Shown here in pieces: positions 35,701-44,073 of a stretch of 64,000 nucleotides of DNA. A program made the translations under genes and the position numbers. The notes under the pieces were generated by a model, which saw nothing but the letters and a program-made list of their open reading frames with translations, was not told the origin of the DNA and ran no database searches. This stretch comes from Paraburkholderia sp. BL21I4N1 (GTDB taxonomy: Bacteria > Pseudomonadota > Gammaproteobacteria > Burkholderiales > Burkholderiaceae): positions 1,302,001 to 1,366,000 of the forward strand of contig NZ_PVEN01000001.1 of NCBI RefSeq assembly GCF_002973525.1, in the 5' to 3' direction. The number at the start of each line of letters is the position of its first letter. Within the stretch, counting starts at the first letter, position 1.

Positions 35701-37488
35701 ATGGGCGTTCGTTTTGATCTTTCGTGGCGTGGCTTGGGGGCGGCGCGGATGGCAAGGTCGGCTCGCGTGGCGGCGTTGGGTTTGGCTGCGATGTGCGTGT
35801 TCGTTCAGCCGGACGCAGCGGCCGAAACGGATGACTCGGCCGATTTAGCCGCGAGCGCTGAAACGGCCGCCTCGGCGCCGGGCTTGCCTTCGGCTCACGC
35901 GCCAGCGTCCAACCGGCGCATCGATGCCAGCAGCCAGCCGGGCGGCGACGCGCAGGCGAATCGCAATCCGCCGCCCAACGATGCACCGCAACGTTCTGCC
36001 GCCGCGACGCGAAGCGGCCCGCTCACCGCTGCGCCGCGCGATACGACGAAAGCCGAAGCCGCCGCGATTCCCGTGCCGCCCGAAACCACGGCAGTCACCC
36101 GGCATACGATCCGCCTCGACGGCCGCAAGCTCGACTACACCGCGACCGCCGGCAATCTGCTGCTGCGTGACAAAAGCGGCCAGGCTAACGCAAGCGTTTT
36201 CTACGTGGCGTACACCGTGGCCAGCCAACCGCCCGGCACGCGCCCGCTCACGTTCCTGTTCAACGGCGGTCCCGGCGCAGGCAGCGTGTTCCTGATGATG
36301 GGCTCGTTCGGACCGAAGCGGGCGCATACGGCGAGCCCCGCCATCACGCCGCCCCCGCCGTACGTGCTCGACGACAACCCCGACAGCCTGCTGGCCAGCA
36401 CCGATCTGGTCTTTATCGACGCCGTGGGCGCGGGTTTTTCGCGAACGGTCGGGCATGGCGCGGGCAAGGACTTCTGGGGCGTCGACAAGGACCTCGACGC
36501 GTTCTCGCAATTCATCGACCGTTATCTGACGGTGAACCAGCGCTGGAATTCGCCGAAGTATCTGCTCGGCGAGTCGTACGGCACCGCGCGCGCCGCGATG
36601 CTGGCGTATCGGCTGGGGCAGGACAATATGGGGCTCAACGGCGTGATCCTGATGTCGTCGGTGCTCGATTCCGCCGACTTTTCGCCGGGCTCCGATTTCC
36701 AGAGCGAAAGCTATCTGCCGAGCTTCGCCGCGATTGCGTGGTATCACGACAAGATCAATCCGAAGCCGGCCAGCTTGCCGGCCTTTCTCGACGAAGCCCG
36801 CGCGTTCGCTCGCGGACCGTACGCGCAAGCGCTCGCCCAGGGCGACGCGCTGCCCGACGCCGAACGCGATGCGATCGCGGCGCGTATCGCACAGTTCACC
36901 GGGCTCGACGTCGGCTATGTGAAGCGCAGCCGGTTGCGCTTGTATCCGTCGCGTTTTCGCAGTGAACTGCTGCGCGATCAGGGGCGCAGCGTGGGCCGTT
37001 ACGACGCGCGTTTCGAAGGGCTCGAATTCGACGGCGTGTCCGAGCGTCCCGATTACGATGCGTCGGTGACCAGCGTGTCGAGCGCGTTCGACGCCGCGTT
37101 GCATCAGCATCTTGCGCAAGATCTGCACTTCACGCCAACCGACCGTTACCGCGTCTTCAACGACGAAGCGTTGACGCAATGGGACTGGAAGCATCGCGAA
37201 TGGTGGGGCGAACATCTGCCGGTGCCTTACGCGGCGGGCGATCTGGCCGAGGCGATGCGGCAGAATCCGCAGTTGCGCGTCATGTCGCTGAACGGCTATT
37301 TCGACCTCGCCACACCGTTTTACGCGACCGAATACGCGCTCGCGCATCTCGGCGTGGACGCGCCGCTGCGCGCCAACGTGCGGCTCGCCTACTACCCGAC
37401 CGGTCACATGATCTATCTCGACGATGCGGCTTTGCATGCGCTCAAGCGCGATCTGACGAGCTTTTACGCGGGGGCTGCGGCGCGGTAG
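35701..37488 (+). CDS. S10 family serine carboxypeptidase-like exported protein
   Basis: 595 residues. A signal peptide-like start (ARMARSARVAALGLAAMCVF) is followed by a disordered Ala/Pro-rich linker (about 40-125) and an alpha/beta-hydrolase peptidase domain of family S10. The catalytic triad is visible: Ser292 in LLGESYGTARA, Asp535 in NGYFDLATPF and His569 in YPTGHMIYL; the oxyanion-loop motif FNGGPGAGS is at about 195. Predicted periplasmic or secreted carboxypeptidase. Long bacterial S10 proteins of this kind are common in Burkholderia but few have been studied. Its link to neighbours is unclear. Confidence 0.88.
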   Translation: MGVRFDLSWRGLGAARMARSARVAALGLAAMCVFVQPDAAAETDDSADLAASAETAASAPGLPSAHAPASNRRIDASSQPGGDAQANRNPPPNDAPQRSAAATRSGPLTAAPRDTTKAEAAAIPVPPETTAVTRHTIRLDGRKLDYTATAGNLLLRDKSGQANASVFYVAYTVASQPPGTRPLTFLFNGGPGAGSVFLMMGSFGPKRAHTASPAITPPPPYVLDDNPDSLLASTDLVFIDAVGAGFSRTVGHGAGKDFWGVDKDLDAFSQFIDRYLTVNQRWNSPKYLLGESYGTARAAMLAYRLGQDNMGLNGVILMSSVLDSADFSPGSDFQSESYLPSFAAIAWYHDKINPKPASLPAFLDEARAFARGPYAQALAQGDALPDAERDAIAARIAQFTGLDVGYVKRSRLRLYPSRFRSELLRDQGRSVGRYDARFEGLEFDGVSERPDYDASVTSVSSAFDAALHQHLAQDLHFTPTDRYRVFNDEALTQWDWKHREWWGEHLPVPYAAGDLAEAMRQNPQLRVMSLNGYFDLATPFYATEYALAHLGVDAPLRANVRLAYYPTGHMIYLDDAALHALKRDLTSFYAGAAAR

Positions 37489-37633
37489 GGCGCGAAGGCG
37501 AGGTCGGGGCAAACCGTGGACCGCTATAATTCGATGCTTCGACGCACTCGCATCAGGCTTCGCTCGCGCGCTCGCCAGGTGCGTTGAATCCTGCCTCATC
37601 AACCCGGTTCTCACCCCTGTTCCAGCGCTGCCC

Positions 37634-38380
37634 ATGCCATTTCGCCCGATCCAGTCCTTCACGCGCAAACGGCTTTCCGACGTGGTGTCCGACCAGATCA
37701 AGCAACTGATCTCGGCCGGCACGCTGATGCCCGGCGACCGCTTGCCGGCCGAACGCGATCTGGCCACGCAACTCGGCGTATCGCGGCCTTCGCTGCGCGA
37801 AGCGCTGATTCGCCTCGAAGCGGACGGCTACATTGAAACCTCGGGGCGGGGCGGCTTCATGGTGGTGGACGTCACCGCGCCGATCATCTCCAAGCCGCTG
37901 GCCGAACTGCTTACGCAGAATCCGCGTACCAGTGCCGATATTCTGGAACTGCGCCAGGGGCTCGAAGCGATTTCCACGGCGTATGCGGCGGAGCGCGCCA
38001 CGGCCGCCGATCTGCAAAAGATCACCGGCGCGTTCGAGGCCTTGAAGGCCGGCTCGCTGTCGCAAGATCGCGTGAACCTCGCCGAACTGGACGCCGCGTT
38101 TCATCTCGCGATCGCGGACGCCACGCACAACATCGCGTTGGCGCATGTGATGCACGGCATCCTGACGCTGATTCGCGAGGGCATGCGCCAATACCATCGG
38201 CTGATCGATTACGACGAGGCGATGGAAAAGCAGTTGATGACGCAACATCAGGCGATCTACGACGCCGTGATGGCGCGCGATGCGCAAAAGGCCCGCAAGG
38301 CCGCCGAGCGTCATTTGACCTTCGTTCGCGAAATCTATCAGGACGACGCCGCGAATCCCACGGCGAATGTCGTTTCCTGA
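37634..38380 (+). CDS. FadR/GntR family regulator, LldR/LutR-like
   Basis: 248 residues. The N-terminal winged helix-turn-helix of GntR type is at about 10-75 (DVVSDQIKQLISAGTLMPGD, RPSLREALIRLEADGYIE), then a FadR-subfamily FCD all-helical effector domain with metal-binding His/Asp residues (ELDAAFHLAIADATHN). It lies upstream of lutABC in the same direction; members with this context (LldR, LutR, PdhR) respond to lactate or related 2-hydroxy/keto acids. A matching operator TGGTCAGACCA sits in the lut promoter. A TATAAT hexamer at 37525-37530 may be its own -10. Repressor action is inferred. Confidence 0.9.
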   Translation: MPFRPIQSFTRKRLSDVVSDQIKQLISAGTLMPGDRLPAERDLATQLGVSRPSLREALIRLEADGYIETSGRGGFMVVDVTAPIISKPLAELLTQNPRTSADILELRQGLEAISTAYAAERATAADLQKITGAFEALKAGSLSQDRVNLAELDAAFHLAIADATHNIALAHVMHGILTLIREGMRQYHRLIDYDEAMEKQLMTQHQAIYDAVMARDAQKARKAAERHLTFVREIYQDDAANPTANVVS

Positions 38381-38447
38381 TTGCCGTTGAGGTAGGGCGG
38401 CCACGCCGCCTTCCGCCTCAGCATACCCACCCAAGCCCATGCGCGGA

Positions 38448-38490
38448 TTGACACCGCCCGGCGACTTCCTTATATTTCGTGGTCAGACCA
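38448..38490 (+). promoter_or_regulatory. lutABC promoter and FadR-type operator
   Basis: TTGACA (38448-38453) and TATATT (38471-38476) are separated by 17 bp, a near-consensus sigma-70 promoter. TGGTCAGACCA (38480-38490), a palindrome with the TGGTCnGACCA pattern bound by LldR/PdhR-type GntR regulators, overlies the predicted transcription start. A second half-site (GCTGACCAATTGG) follows at about 38501. This explains repression of lut by the regulator encoded just upstream. Confidence 0.75.
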
Positions 38491-38598
38491 ACATTACCAC
38501 GCTGACCAATTGGGCAAAACCCGTGGTCCGGCTCATCGGCATGATTCCGCAGTACAGTAGGTGAATCGCCGGCTGCCGATTTTCTTTTCAAAAAGCTT

Positions 38599-39342
38599 AT
38601 GAAAGTCGCCCTGTTTATCCCGTGCTTTATCGACGCGTTCTATCCCGAAGTGGGCATTGCCACGCTCGAATTGCTTGAACGCTTCGGCATTGAGGTCGAC
38701 TATCCGCAGGAGCAGACCTGCTGCGGGCAGCCCATGGCCAACAGCGGCGCGCATGCCGAGGCGGCCGGCGCCGAGCGCGTGTTCGCGCGCAATTTCGCGG
38801 ATTACGATTACATCGTCGGGCCGTCGGCGAGTTGCATCCACCACGTGCGCGAACATCTGACCGCGCTGGAACAGACCGACGAAGTCAAACGGGTTCGCGC
38901 CAACGCGTATGAACTCGTCGAGTTTCTGCACGACGTGGTCGGCGCGCGCGAATTTCCGTGGGCCGAATTTCCGCATCGCGTGGGTCTGCACAATAGCTGC
39001 AGCGCGTTGCGGCATCTGAAGGAAGCCTCCATATCCGAAGTCTCGGCCACGCCGTTCTCGAAGCCGCGCACCTTGCTGGAAGGCGTGAAGGGCATCGAGT
39101 TCGTCAAACCGGCGCGGCCCGACGAATGCTGCGGCTTCGGCGGCACGTTTTCGGTGACCGAAGAGCCGGTGTCGGTGCGTATGGGGCAGGACAAGGTTCG
39201 CGATCATCTGCAGGCGGGCGCCGAATACATCGTTTCGGGCGACATGTCGTGTCTGATGCATCAGCAAGGCTGCGCGGAGCGCATGAAGGCCGAAGCGCGC
39301 TTCATCCACATCGCGCAGGTGCTCAATGGAGCGCGCACATGA
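38599..39342 (+). CDS. lutA: L-lactate utilisation protein LutA
   Basis: 247-residue (Fe-S)-binding subunit of the LutABC (LldEFG) complex that oxidises L-lactate to pyruvate without the flavin dehydrogenase. Two CCG domains are visible: QTCCGQPMANSG (about 40-51) and DECCGFGGTF (about 175-184), with additional cysteines in PSASCIHH and NSCSALRH. MKVALFIPCFIDAFYPEVG is the family N-terminus. Its stop overlaps the lutB start by ATGA. Confidence 0.95.
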   Translation: MKVALFIPCFIDAFYPEVGIATLELLERFGIEVDYPQEQTCCGQPMANSGAHAEAAGAERVFARNFADYDYIVGPSASCIHHVREHLTALEQTDEVKRVRANAYELVEFLHDVVGAREFPWAEFPHRVGLHNSCSALRHLKEASISEVSATPFSKPRTLLEGVKGIEFVKPARPDECCGFGGTFSVTEEPVSVRMGQDKVRDHLQAGAEYIVSGDMSCLMHQQGCAERMKAEARFIHIAQVLNGART

Positions 39343-40730
39343 GCCGTATCGATCACGCGAAAGCCGCCGGCGCTTTCATCAAGAAGACCGAGCATGTGGC
39401 GTTTCACGACAAGCGGCTGTGGGATTTGCGCGAGAAGCGCGACGCGCAGGCGCACGGCATCGCCGAATGGGAGACGATGCGCGAGTTGGCGTCGGGCATC
39501 AAGGAACACACGTTGTCGCATCTGTCGGACTACCTCGAGCAGTTCGCCGCGGCGGCCGAGGCGAACGGCGTGGTCGTACATTGGGCCGCGACCGCGGAAG
39601 AGCACAACGCGCTGGTGCACCAGATCATGTCCGAACGCGGCATGACCACGCTGGTGAAAAGCAAGTCGATGCTCACCGACGAATGCAAGATGCGCGAGTA
39701 TCTGGAGCCGCGCGGCATTACGGTGATGGAGACAGACCTGGGCGAACGCATCCAGCAACTCGATCACCAGGACCCGAGTCATATGGTGGTGCCGGCGGTC
39801 CACAAGCTGCGCGCCGACGTCGCCGAACTGTTCGGTCGCACGATCGGCACCGATCCGAAGAACAGCGATATTCACTATCTCGCGGAAAGCCAGCGGATGA
39901 ACACGCGGCCGTACTTCGTGCGCGAAAAAACGGCCGGCATGACCGGTTGTAATTTCGCGGTGGCGGAAACCGGTACCGTGGTGGTGTGTACGAACGAAGG
40001 CAATGCGGATCTGTCGGCGAACGTGCCGCCGCTGCATATCGCCTCGATCGGGATCGAAAAGCTGATTCCGACAGTGGCCGATCTCGGCGTGTTTATCCGC
40101 ATGCTATCGCGTAGCGCGTTGGGTTCGCCGATCACGCAGTACACGTCGCATTTTCGCGCGCCGCGTCCGGGCACGGAGATGCATTTCATCCTCGTCGATC
40201 ACGGCCGTTCCGAACGGCTCGCGATGGAAGACTTCTGGTACTCGCTCAAGTGCATTCGCTGCGGCGCCTGCATGAACACCTGTCCGGTGTACCGGCGCAG
40301 CGGCGGGCTCTCGTACGGCGGCACGTACTCGGGGCCGATCGGCGCCATCATCAATCCCACCTACGATCTGAAGCGCTATAGCGCGTTGCCGTTCGCGTCG
40401 ACGTTGAACGGCAGTTGCACGAACGTGTGCCCGGTGAAGATCAATATTCACGAGCAGATCTACAAGTGGCGCACGGTGATCGCCGAGCATCACGAAGTGC
40501 CGTTCGTGAAGCAGGAAGTGCTAAAAATGGCGGGGCGGTTGCTCGCGAGTCCGACCTTGTATCGCGCGACGGTGTCGTCGATGGGCAGCGCGTTGCGTGG
40601 GCTGCCGAATTTCGTGTTGTACAACCCGCTGAATATCTGGGGCAAGCAACGGGCGTTGCCGGAGGCGCCGAAACTGACCTTCCACGCCTGGTACAAGAAG
40701 AATCGTGGAGGTAAAGATGGCAACGCGTGA
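39339..40730 (+). CDS. lutB: L-lactate utilisation iron-sulfur protein LutB
   Basis: 463 residues. The N-terminal LutB/LldF domain (KSMLTDECKMREYLEPRGI, TDLGERIQQLDHQDPSHMVV) is followed by two 4Fe-4S motifs: CIRCGACMNTCPVYRR (about 304-319) and SCTNVCPVKINIHEQI (about 360). It is the electron-transferring core of LutABC. The start is ATG 39339, overlapping the lutA stop and preceded by TGGAG; the frame is open further upstream only because it passes through lutA in another phase. Confidence 0.95.
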   Translation: MSRIDHAKAAGAFIKKTEHVAFHDKRLWDLREKRDAQAHGIAEWETMRELASGIKEHTLSHLSDYLEQFAAAAEANGVVVHWAATAEEHNALVHQIMSERGMTTLVKSKSMLTDECKMREYLEPRGITVMETDLGERIQQLDHQDPSHMVVPAVHKLRADVAELFGRTIGTDPKNSDIHYLAESQRMNTRPYFVREKTAGMTGCNFAVAETGTVVVCTNEGNADLSANVPPLHIASIGIEKLIPTVADLGVFIRMLSRSALGSPITQYTSHFRAPRPGTEMHFILVDHGRSERLAMEDFWYSLKCIRCGACMNTCPVYRRSGGLSYGGTYSGPIGAIINPTYDLKRYSALPFASTLNGSCTNVCPVKINIHEQIYKWRTVIAEHHEVPFVKQEVLKMAGRLLASPTLYRATVSSMGSALRGLPNFVLYNPLNIWGKQRALPEAPKLTFHAWYKKNRGGKDGNA

Positions 40731-41304
40731 GGCGTTTCTGGAGAAGGTACGCCAGGCGCAACCCGCAGAGCGGCCACGGCCCGACGTGCCGTTGTTCGAC
40801 GCGGTGGGGGGAGATTTACGTGCGCGTTTTACGGCTGCGTTGCTGGCGATGGGCGGCACCTGCGTCGAGGTTGCCTCCGCCGCCGACGTGAGCGCGCTGA
40901 TCCGCGAGCGCTTCGGCGATACGGCATCGGTGGCGTCGGCGACACCGGAGGTCGCGGGCACGCGTGTGCTGACGGCGCAGACCGAACCGGCCTCGCTGCA
41001 GGATATCGATGTCGGCGTGGTGCGGGCGCGTTTCGGTGTCGCCGAAACCGGCTCGGTGTGGTTCAGCGAGCGCGAGTATGTGGTTAACGCGCTGGGCTAC
41101 CTCGTGCAGCACCTGATCGTCTTGCTCGACCCGGTTGAGATGGTGGACGGTTTGCAGGACGTCTACCGGCGCGACGATTTCCGCGACGCGCGGTATGCGG
41201 CGCTCGTCACCGGACCGTCGGCAACGGCGGATATCGAAGGCGTGCTGATTCGCGGCGCGCAAGGGGTGCGCTCGCTAACGGTGGTGTGGGCGGCGGCGCG
41301 ATAG
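40717..41304 (+). CDS. lutC: L-lactate utilisation protein LutC
   Basis: 195-residue LUD-domain protein completing the LutABC complex. The family features are the N-terminal helix (MATREAFLEKVRQAQPAERP), GVVRARFGVAETGSVWFSER and the C-terminal LIRGAQGVRSLTVVW. ATG 40717 is set by GGAGG five bases upstream and overlaps the end of lutB by 14 nt, as expected for a tightly coupled operon. Confidence 0.93.
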   Translation: MATREAFLEKVRQAQPAERPRPDVPLFDAVGGDLRARFTAALLAMGGTCVEVASAADVSALIRERFGDTASVASATPEVAGTRVLTAQTEPASLQDIDVGVVRARFGVAETGSVWFSEREYVVNALGYLVQHLIVLLDPVEMVDGLQDVYRRDDFRDARYAALVTGPSATADIEGVLIRGAQGVRSLTVVWAAAR

Positions 41305-41322
41305 CACGCGCCGCGCGCGGGG

Positions 41323-41706
41323 TCAGGCATCGGGCAAGGTGGACTTCTTTCTGCCGCGACGCGGTTTCGGCTCGACGCCGATTCGCGGGTCGCGGGCGAG
41401 CACCAACGCGGTCATGCTGTCGGCGACGGCTTCGAATGCCGGGTCGTCCTGCGGGATATAGAGCCATTTCCCCAGTACAGGGTGGGGTTGCAACGCCGGA
41501 AATTCTTCGATCAACGCCGCATGGCGCTCATGTGACGTGCAGATCAGCAGGCCATTCCACGGCCGGGTGCGATCGGCGGCGATCAGACACAGCAGGCCGT
41601 CGAGATACGCGGCGTCGCTGCCGAACATCCGCTTGGTGATGTAGGTCGGATCGCGCTCGAAGGCATCGAAAATCCAGACCAGCGAGTTGCGAACGGAAGA
41701 GGGCAT
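41323..41706 (-). CDS. TfoX-like small protein, function unknown
   Basis: 127 residues. The stretch YITKRMFGSDAAYLDGLLCL resembles the TfoX N-terminal-like fold (also near MmcQ/YjbR), and the rest (HPVLGKWLYIPQDDP, then a basic Pro/Arg/Lys tail RRGRKKS) fits a small soluble protein. It converges with lutC, with 18 bp between the stops. TfoX proteins regulate competence in some gammaproteobacteria, but this single-domain relative need not do so. I regard the family match as probable and the function as unknown. Confidence 0.7.
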   Translation of the reverse strand: MPSSVRNSLVWIFDAFERDPTYITKRMFGSDAAYLDGLLCLIAADRTRPWNGLLICTSHERHAALIEEFPALQPHPVLGKWLYIPQDDPAFEAVADSMTALVLARDPRIGVEPKPRRGRKKSTLPDA

Positions 41707-41769
41707 GGCGGTGCGTTCCCTGTTGAGTCGTCGAGTGCGTTCGATGTCGCGGTGTCGCGATGTCGAGGC

Positions 41770-42957
41770 TTAGTCGCGTGCGGCGCCGAATGGTCCGCCA
41801 TGGCCGAACGCGAGCCGGCCGAAGCGCTCACCGATCCGGCCATGCGCCGGCCCATCCGGGTGAAGCTGATCGGGCAACGGCAGTTCGGCGAAATCCGTTT
41901 CGCCGTACAGCGTTAGACCGTCCACGTAATGCAGATGCGGATCGTCGCCCGCACGCTGCGTCACGATACGCTGCAACTCGTCGCGAATGAAGCGGAGTGT
42001 CAGCTTGCCCGTCTTGCGTTCGGCGGCGTCGCCGGTGGCCTTGAACGATATTTTCCCGGCCGCCAGCGCGTCGGGATCGAAGGCGCCGGGGCCCGGAGTG
42101 TCCTCGTGAATCGGACAATACAACGGCGAGATCACGACCAGCGGCGTGGCCGGATGACCTTCGCGGATGGTGTCGAGAAAACCGTGCACTGCCGGCGTAA
42201 AAGCTCGCGCGCGCATCAGATCCGTGTTGCACAGGTTGATGCCGAGTTTGACGCTGATCAGATCCGCCGGCGTGTCGCGCAGCGTTCGAGCGGTGAACGG
42301 ATCGAGCAACGCGCTGCCGCCGAAGCCGAGGTTAATCAGCTCCACCTGACCGATCGAGGCGGCCAGTGCCGGCCAGATCGTGGTCGGACTGGGCGCGTTG
42401 GAGCCCTGGCTGATCGAACTGCCGTGGTGCAGCCAAACCTTGCGACTTTCAGCACGGCCCGGTTCGAGACGAGCATGGGTGCGTAGCGCGACCAGTTCGG
42501 CAGTCTCGTTGTGCGGCAGCCAGATTTCGACGGTTTTTTCGTGGCTCGACAAGCCGCTGAAGCGCAGCGTACCCGGCTCGCTCGACTGCTTCGATACCGC
42601 GCCGGTGCCCATGTCGATCGTCACGACGTCGCCGCCCGTTGCGCGGGCTTGCTGAACGAGTTGGCCATCGACCACCAGGTCGTACACGCCCGACGGTCGA
42701 GGCGGAACACCGGCGTAAAGGTAGCGCGTGGGCAGTACGTCGAGTTCGATCGCGCTCGACGTGGTGCGAAATACGAGGCGCACGCCGGAGGGTTGCGACT
42801 CCACCATCGCCAGCTGAGGGTCGTTGCATTGCGCACGCGCCCGGGCAGGCAGGCGATGTGGACGCACGCCGCGCGCGGTCGTTTCCAGTTCAAGCGCGCC
42901 GTGCAGGATGGCTTGAGTGATCGGTGTGGTGATCCAGTGATGCGGGCCGTTTGTCAT
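41770..42957 (-). CDS. SGNH/GDSL hydrolase family protein
   Basis: 395 residues, no signal peptide. The N-terminal 190 residues form a beta-rich (jelly-roll-like) domain. The catalytic SGNH domain follows with HHGSSISQG (Ser block), NLGFGGSAL (Gly block), VKLGINLCN (Asn block) and PLPDQLHPDG carrying the Asp-x-x-His pair. This architecture is seen in esterases acting on acylated sugars or small esters; the substrate is unknown. It is next to the AraC regulator and cytochrome P450, on the same strand as the regulator. Confidence 0.88.
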   Translation of the reverse strand: MTNGPHHWITTPITQAILHGALELETTARGVRPHRLPARARAQCNDPQLAMVESQPSGVRLVFRTTSSAIELDVLPTRYLYAGVPPRPSGVYDLVVDGQLVQQARATGGDVVTIDMGTGAVSKQSSEPGTLRFSGLSSHEKTVEIWLPHNETAELVALRTHARLEPGRAESRKVWLHHGSSISQGSNAPSPTTIWPALAASIGQVELINLGFGGSALLDPFTARTLRDTPADLISVKLGINLCNTDLMRARAFTPAVHGFLDTIREGHPATPLVVISPLYCPIHEDTPGPGAFDPDALAAGKISFKATGDAAERKTGKLTLRFIRDELQRIVTQRAGDDPHLHYVDGLTLYGETDFAELPLPDQLHPDGPAHGRIGERFGRLAFGHGGPFGAARD

Positions 42958-43051
42958 GTCGGTTTCGTACGGATATCAATTCATAGTGTGGGTATGGCGG
43001 GCGGGCTGTGCAAACGCGAGCCAACCGGCGCGATGCCTCGATGCGCTCGTC

Positions 43052-43990
43052 TCAAACCCACAGCCGGTACAACCAGAACGATTCATCTTCGGCAAAACGC
43101 TGCACGAATTCGCCCGGCGAAAATCCGGTGATGCGTTTGGCCGTACGGCTCAAATGCGCCTGATCGGCAAAGCCTTCGTCGAACGCCAGTGCCGCCCAAT
43201 CGACGGCTTCGCCCGCATCGTAGCGGTCCCGCGCGTTGAAGAATACGCCTTCGGTTTTAACGAGCATTTGCCATTCACGCAGCGATCGTCCGCTATGCGC
43301 CTTGATCCGCCGTTCGACTTGGCGCGCGCTGTGCGTATTACGCCACTCGTGCGCCTGCAGACCGAGACGCTCGACCCAATGACGGCCGATCTGCCGCAAC
43401 GACGGCGTGGCCGACGCGCGCCCCTGCAACGCTTGCCAGCGCGTGGCCAGATGCTGCTGTAAAGCCGCGAGCGTGGCCGCGTCGTCGGGGGCGTCGAGCA
43501 GCGCTTGCAGCAGCGGTTGCCAGACCTCGCCGAGCACCGCTTGCGCGGGCACGAAGCGGTCCTGCACGGCGACCGGATCGAGCCCGAACAGCGCGCGTGC
43601 GGTGTCGGCGGTGAAGCAGATCATGCAGCCGCGGCCTGCCGTAGGCGACCAGCTGACGGTCGGTTGGGACTGGCTGCCCGACAGCATCACAGGCGCGCCG
43701 AACGGCAGCCAGTGCGGCCCTTTGGCGGTGCGGTCCACGAGTCCGCCATGCATGTGCTGAAACGCCGACAGACTCACCAGCGGCGACGCCGGAAAATGCG
43801 TCAGACGCTGCACGTCGTTCAGTGCCAGGCCGCGCGTGTCGCGAGTGATCACCGCGACGATCGCACCCTGCAACACGGCGGGCGCAAGATGAATCCGCCC
43901 ATGCACGGTGTCGCCGTGACGGGAGAGTCGTGCGGCGCGCGCGAACGGATCGGGACAGGCGGCCTGGCGCGGAAGCAGGTCAAGTGTCAT
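43052..43990 (-). CDS. AraC family transcriptional regulator
   Basis: 312 residues. An N-terminal effector domain (FGAPVMLSGSQSQPTVSWSP, RGCMICFTADTARALFG) precedes a C-terminal AraC-type DNA-binding domain (SARQVERRIKAHSGRSLREW; LAFDEGFADQAHLSRTAKRI) ending GFSPGEFVQRF. ATG 43990 is preferred to an in-frame GTG at 44020; neither has a strong binding site. It is divergent from the cytochrome P450 gene across about 83 bp, making that gene its likely target. The ligand is unknown. Confidence 0.88.
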   Translation of the reverse strand: MTLDLLPRQAACPDPFARAARLSRHGDTVHGRIHLAPAVLQGAIVAVITRDTRGLALNDVQRLTHFPASPLVSLSAFQHMHGGLVDRTAKGPHWLPFGAPVMLSGSQSQPTVSWSPTAGRGCMICFTADTARALFGLDPVAVQDRFVPAQAVLGEVWQPLLQALLDAPDDAATLAALQQHLATRWQALQGRASATPSLRQIGRHWVERLGLQAHEWRNTHSARQVERRIKAHSGRSLREWQMLVKTEGVFFNARDRYDAGEAVDWAALAFDEGFADQAHLSRTAKRITGFSPGEFVQRFAEDESFWLYRLWV

Positions 43991-44073
43991 GGCGGCAGAG
44001 TTTAAGTAAAACCGGTGCACCTGTCAGCCATCGTCGCGCGTCACGACGGAACGTCAATGCCGGTTGTCGCACG

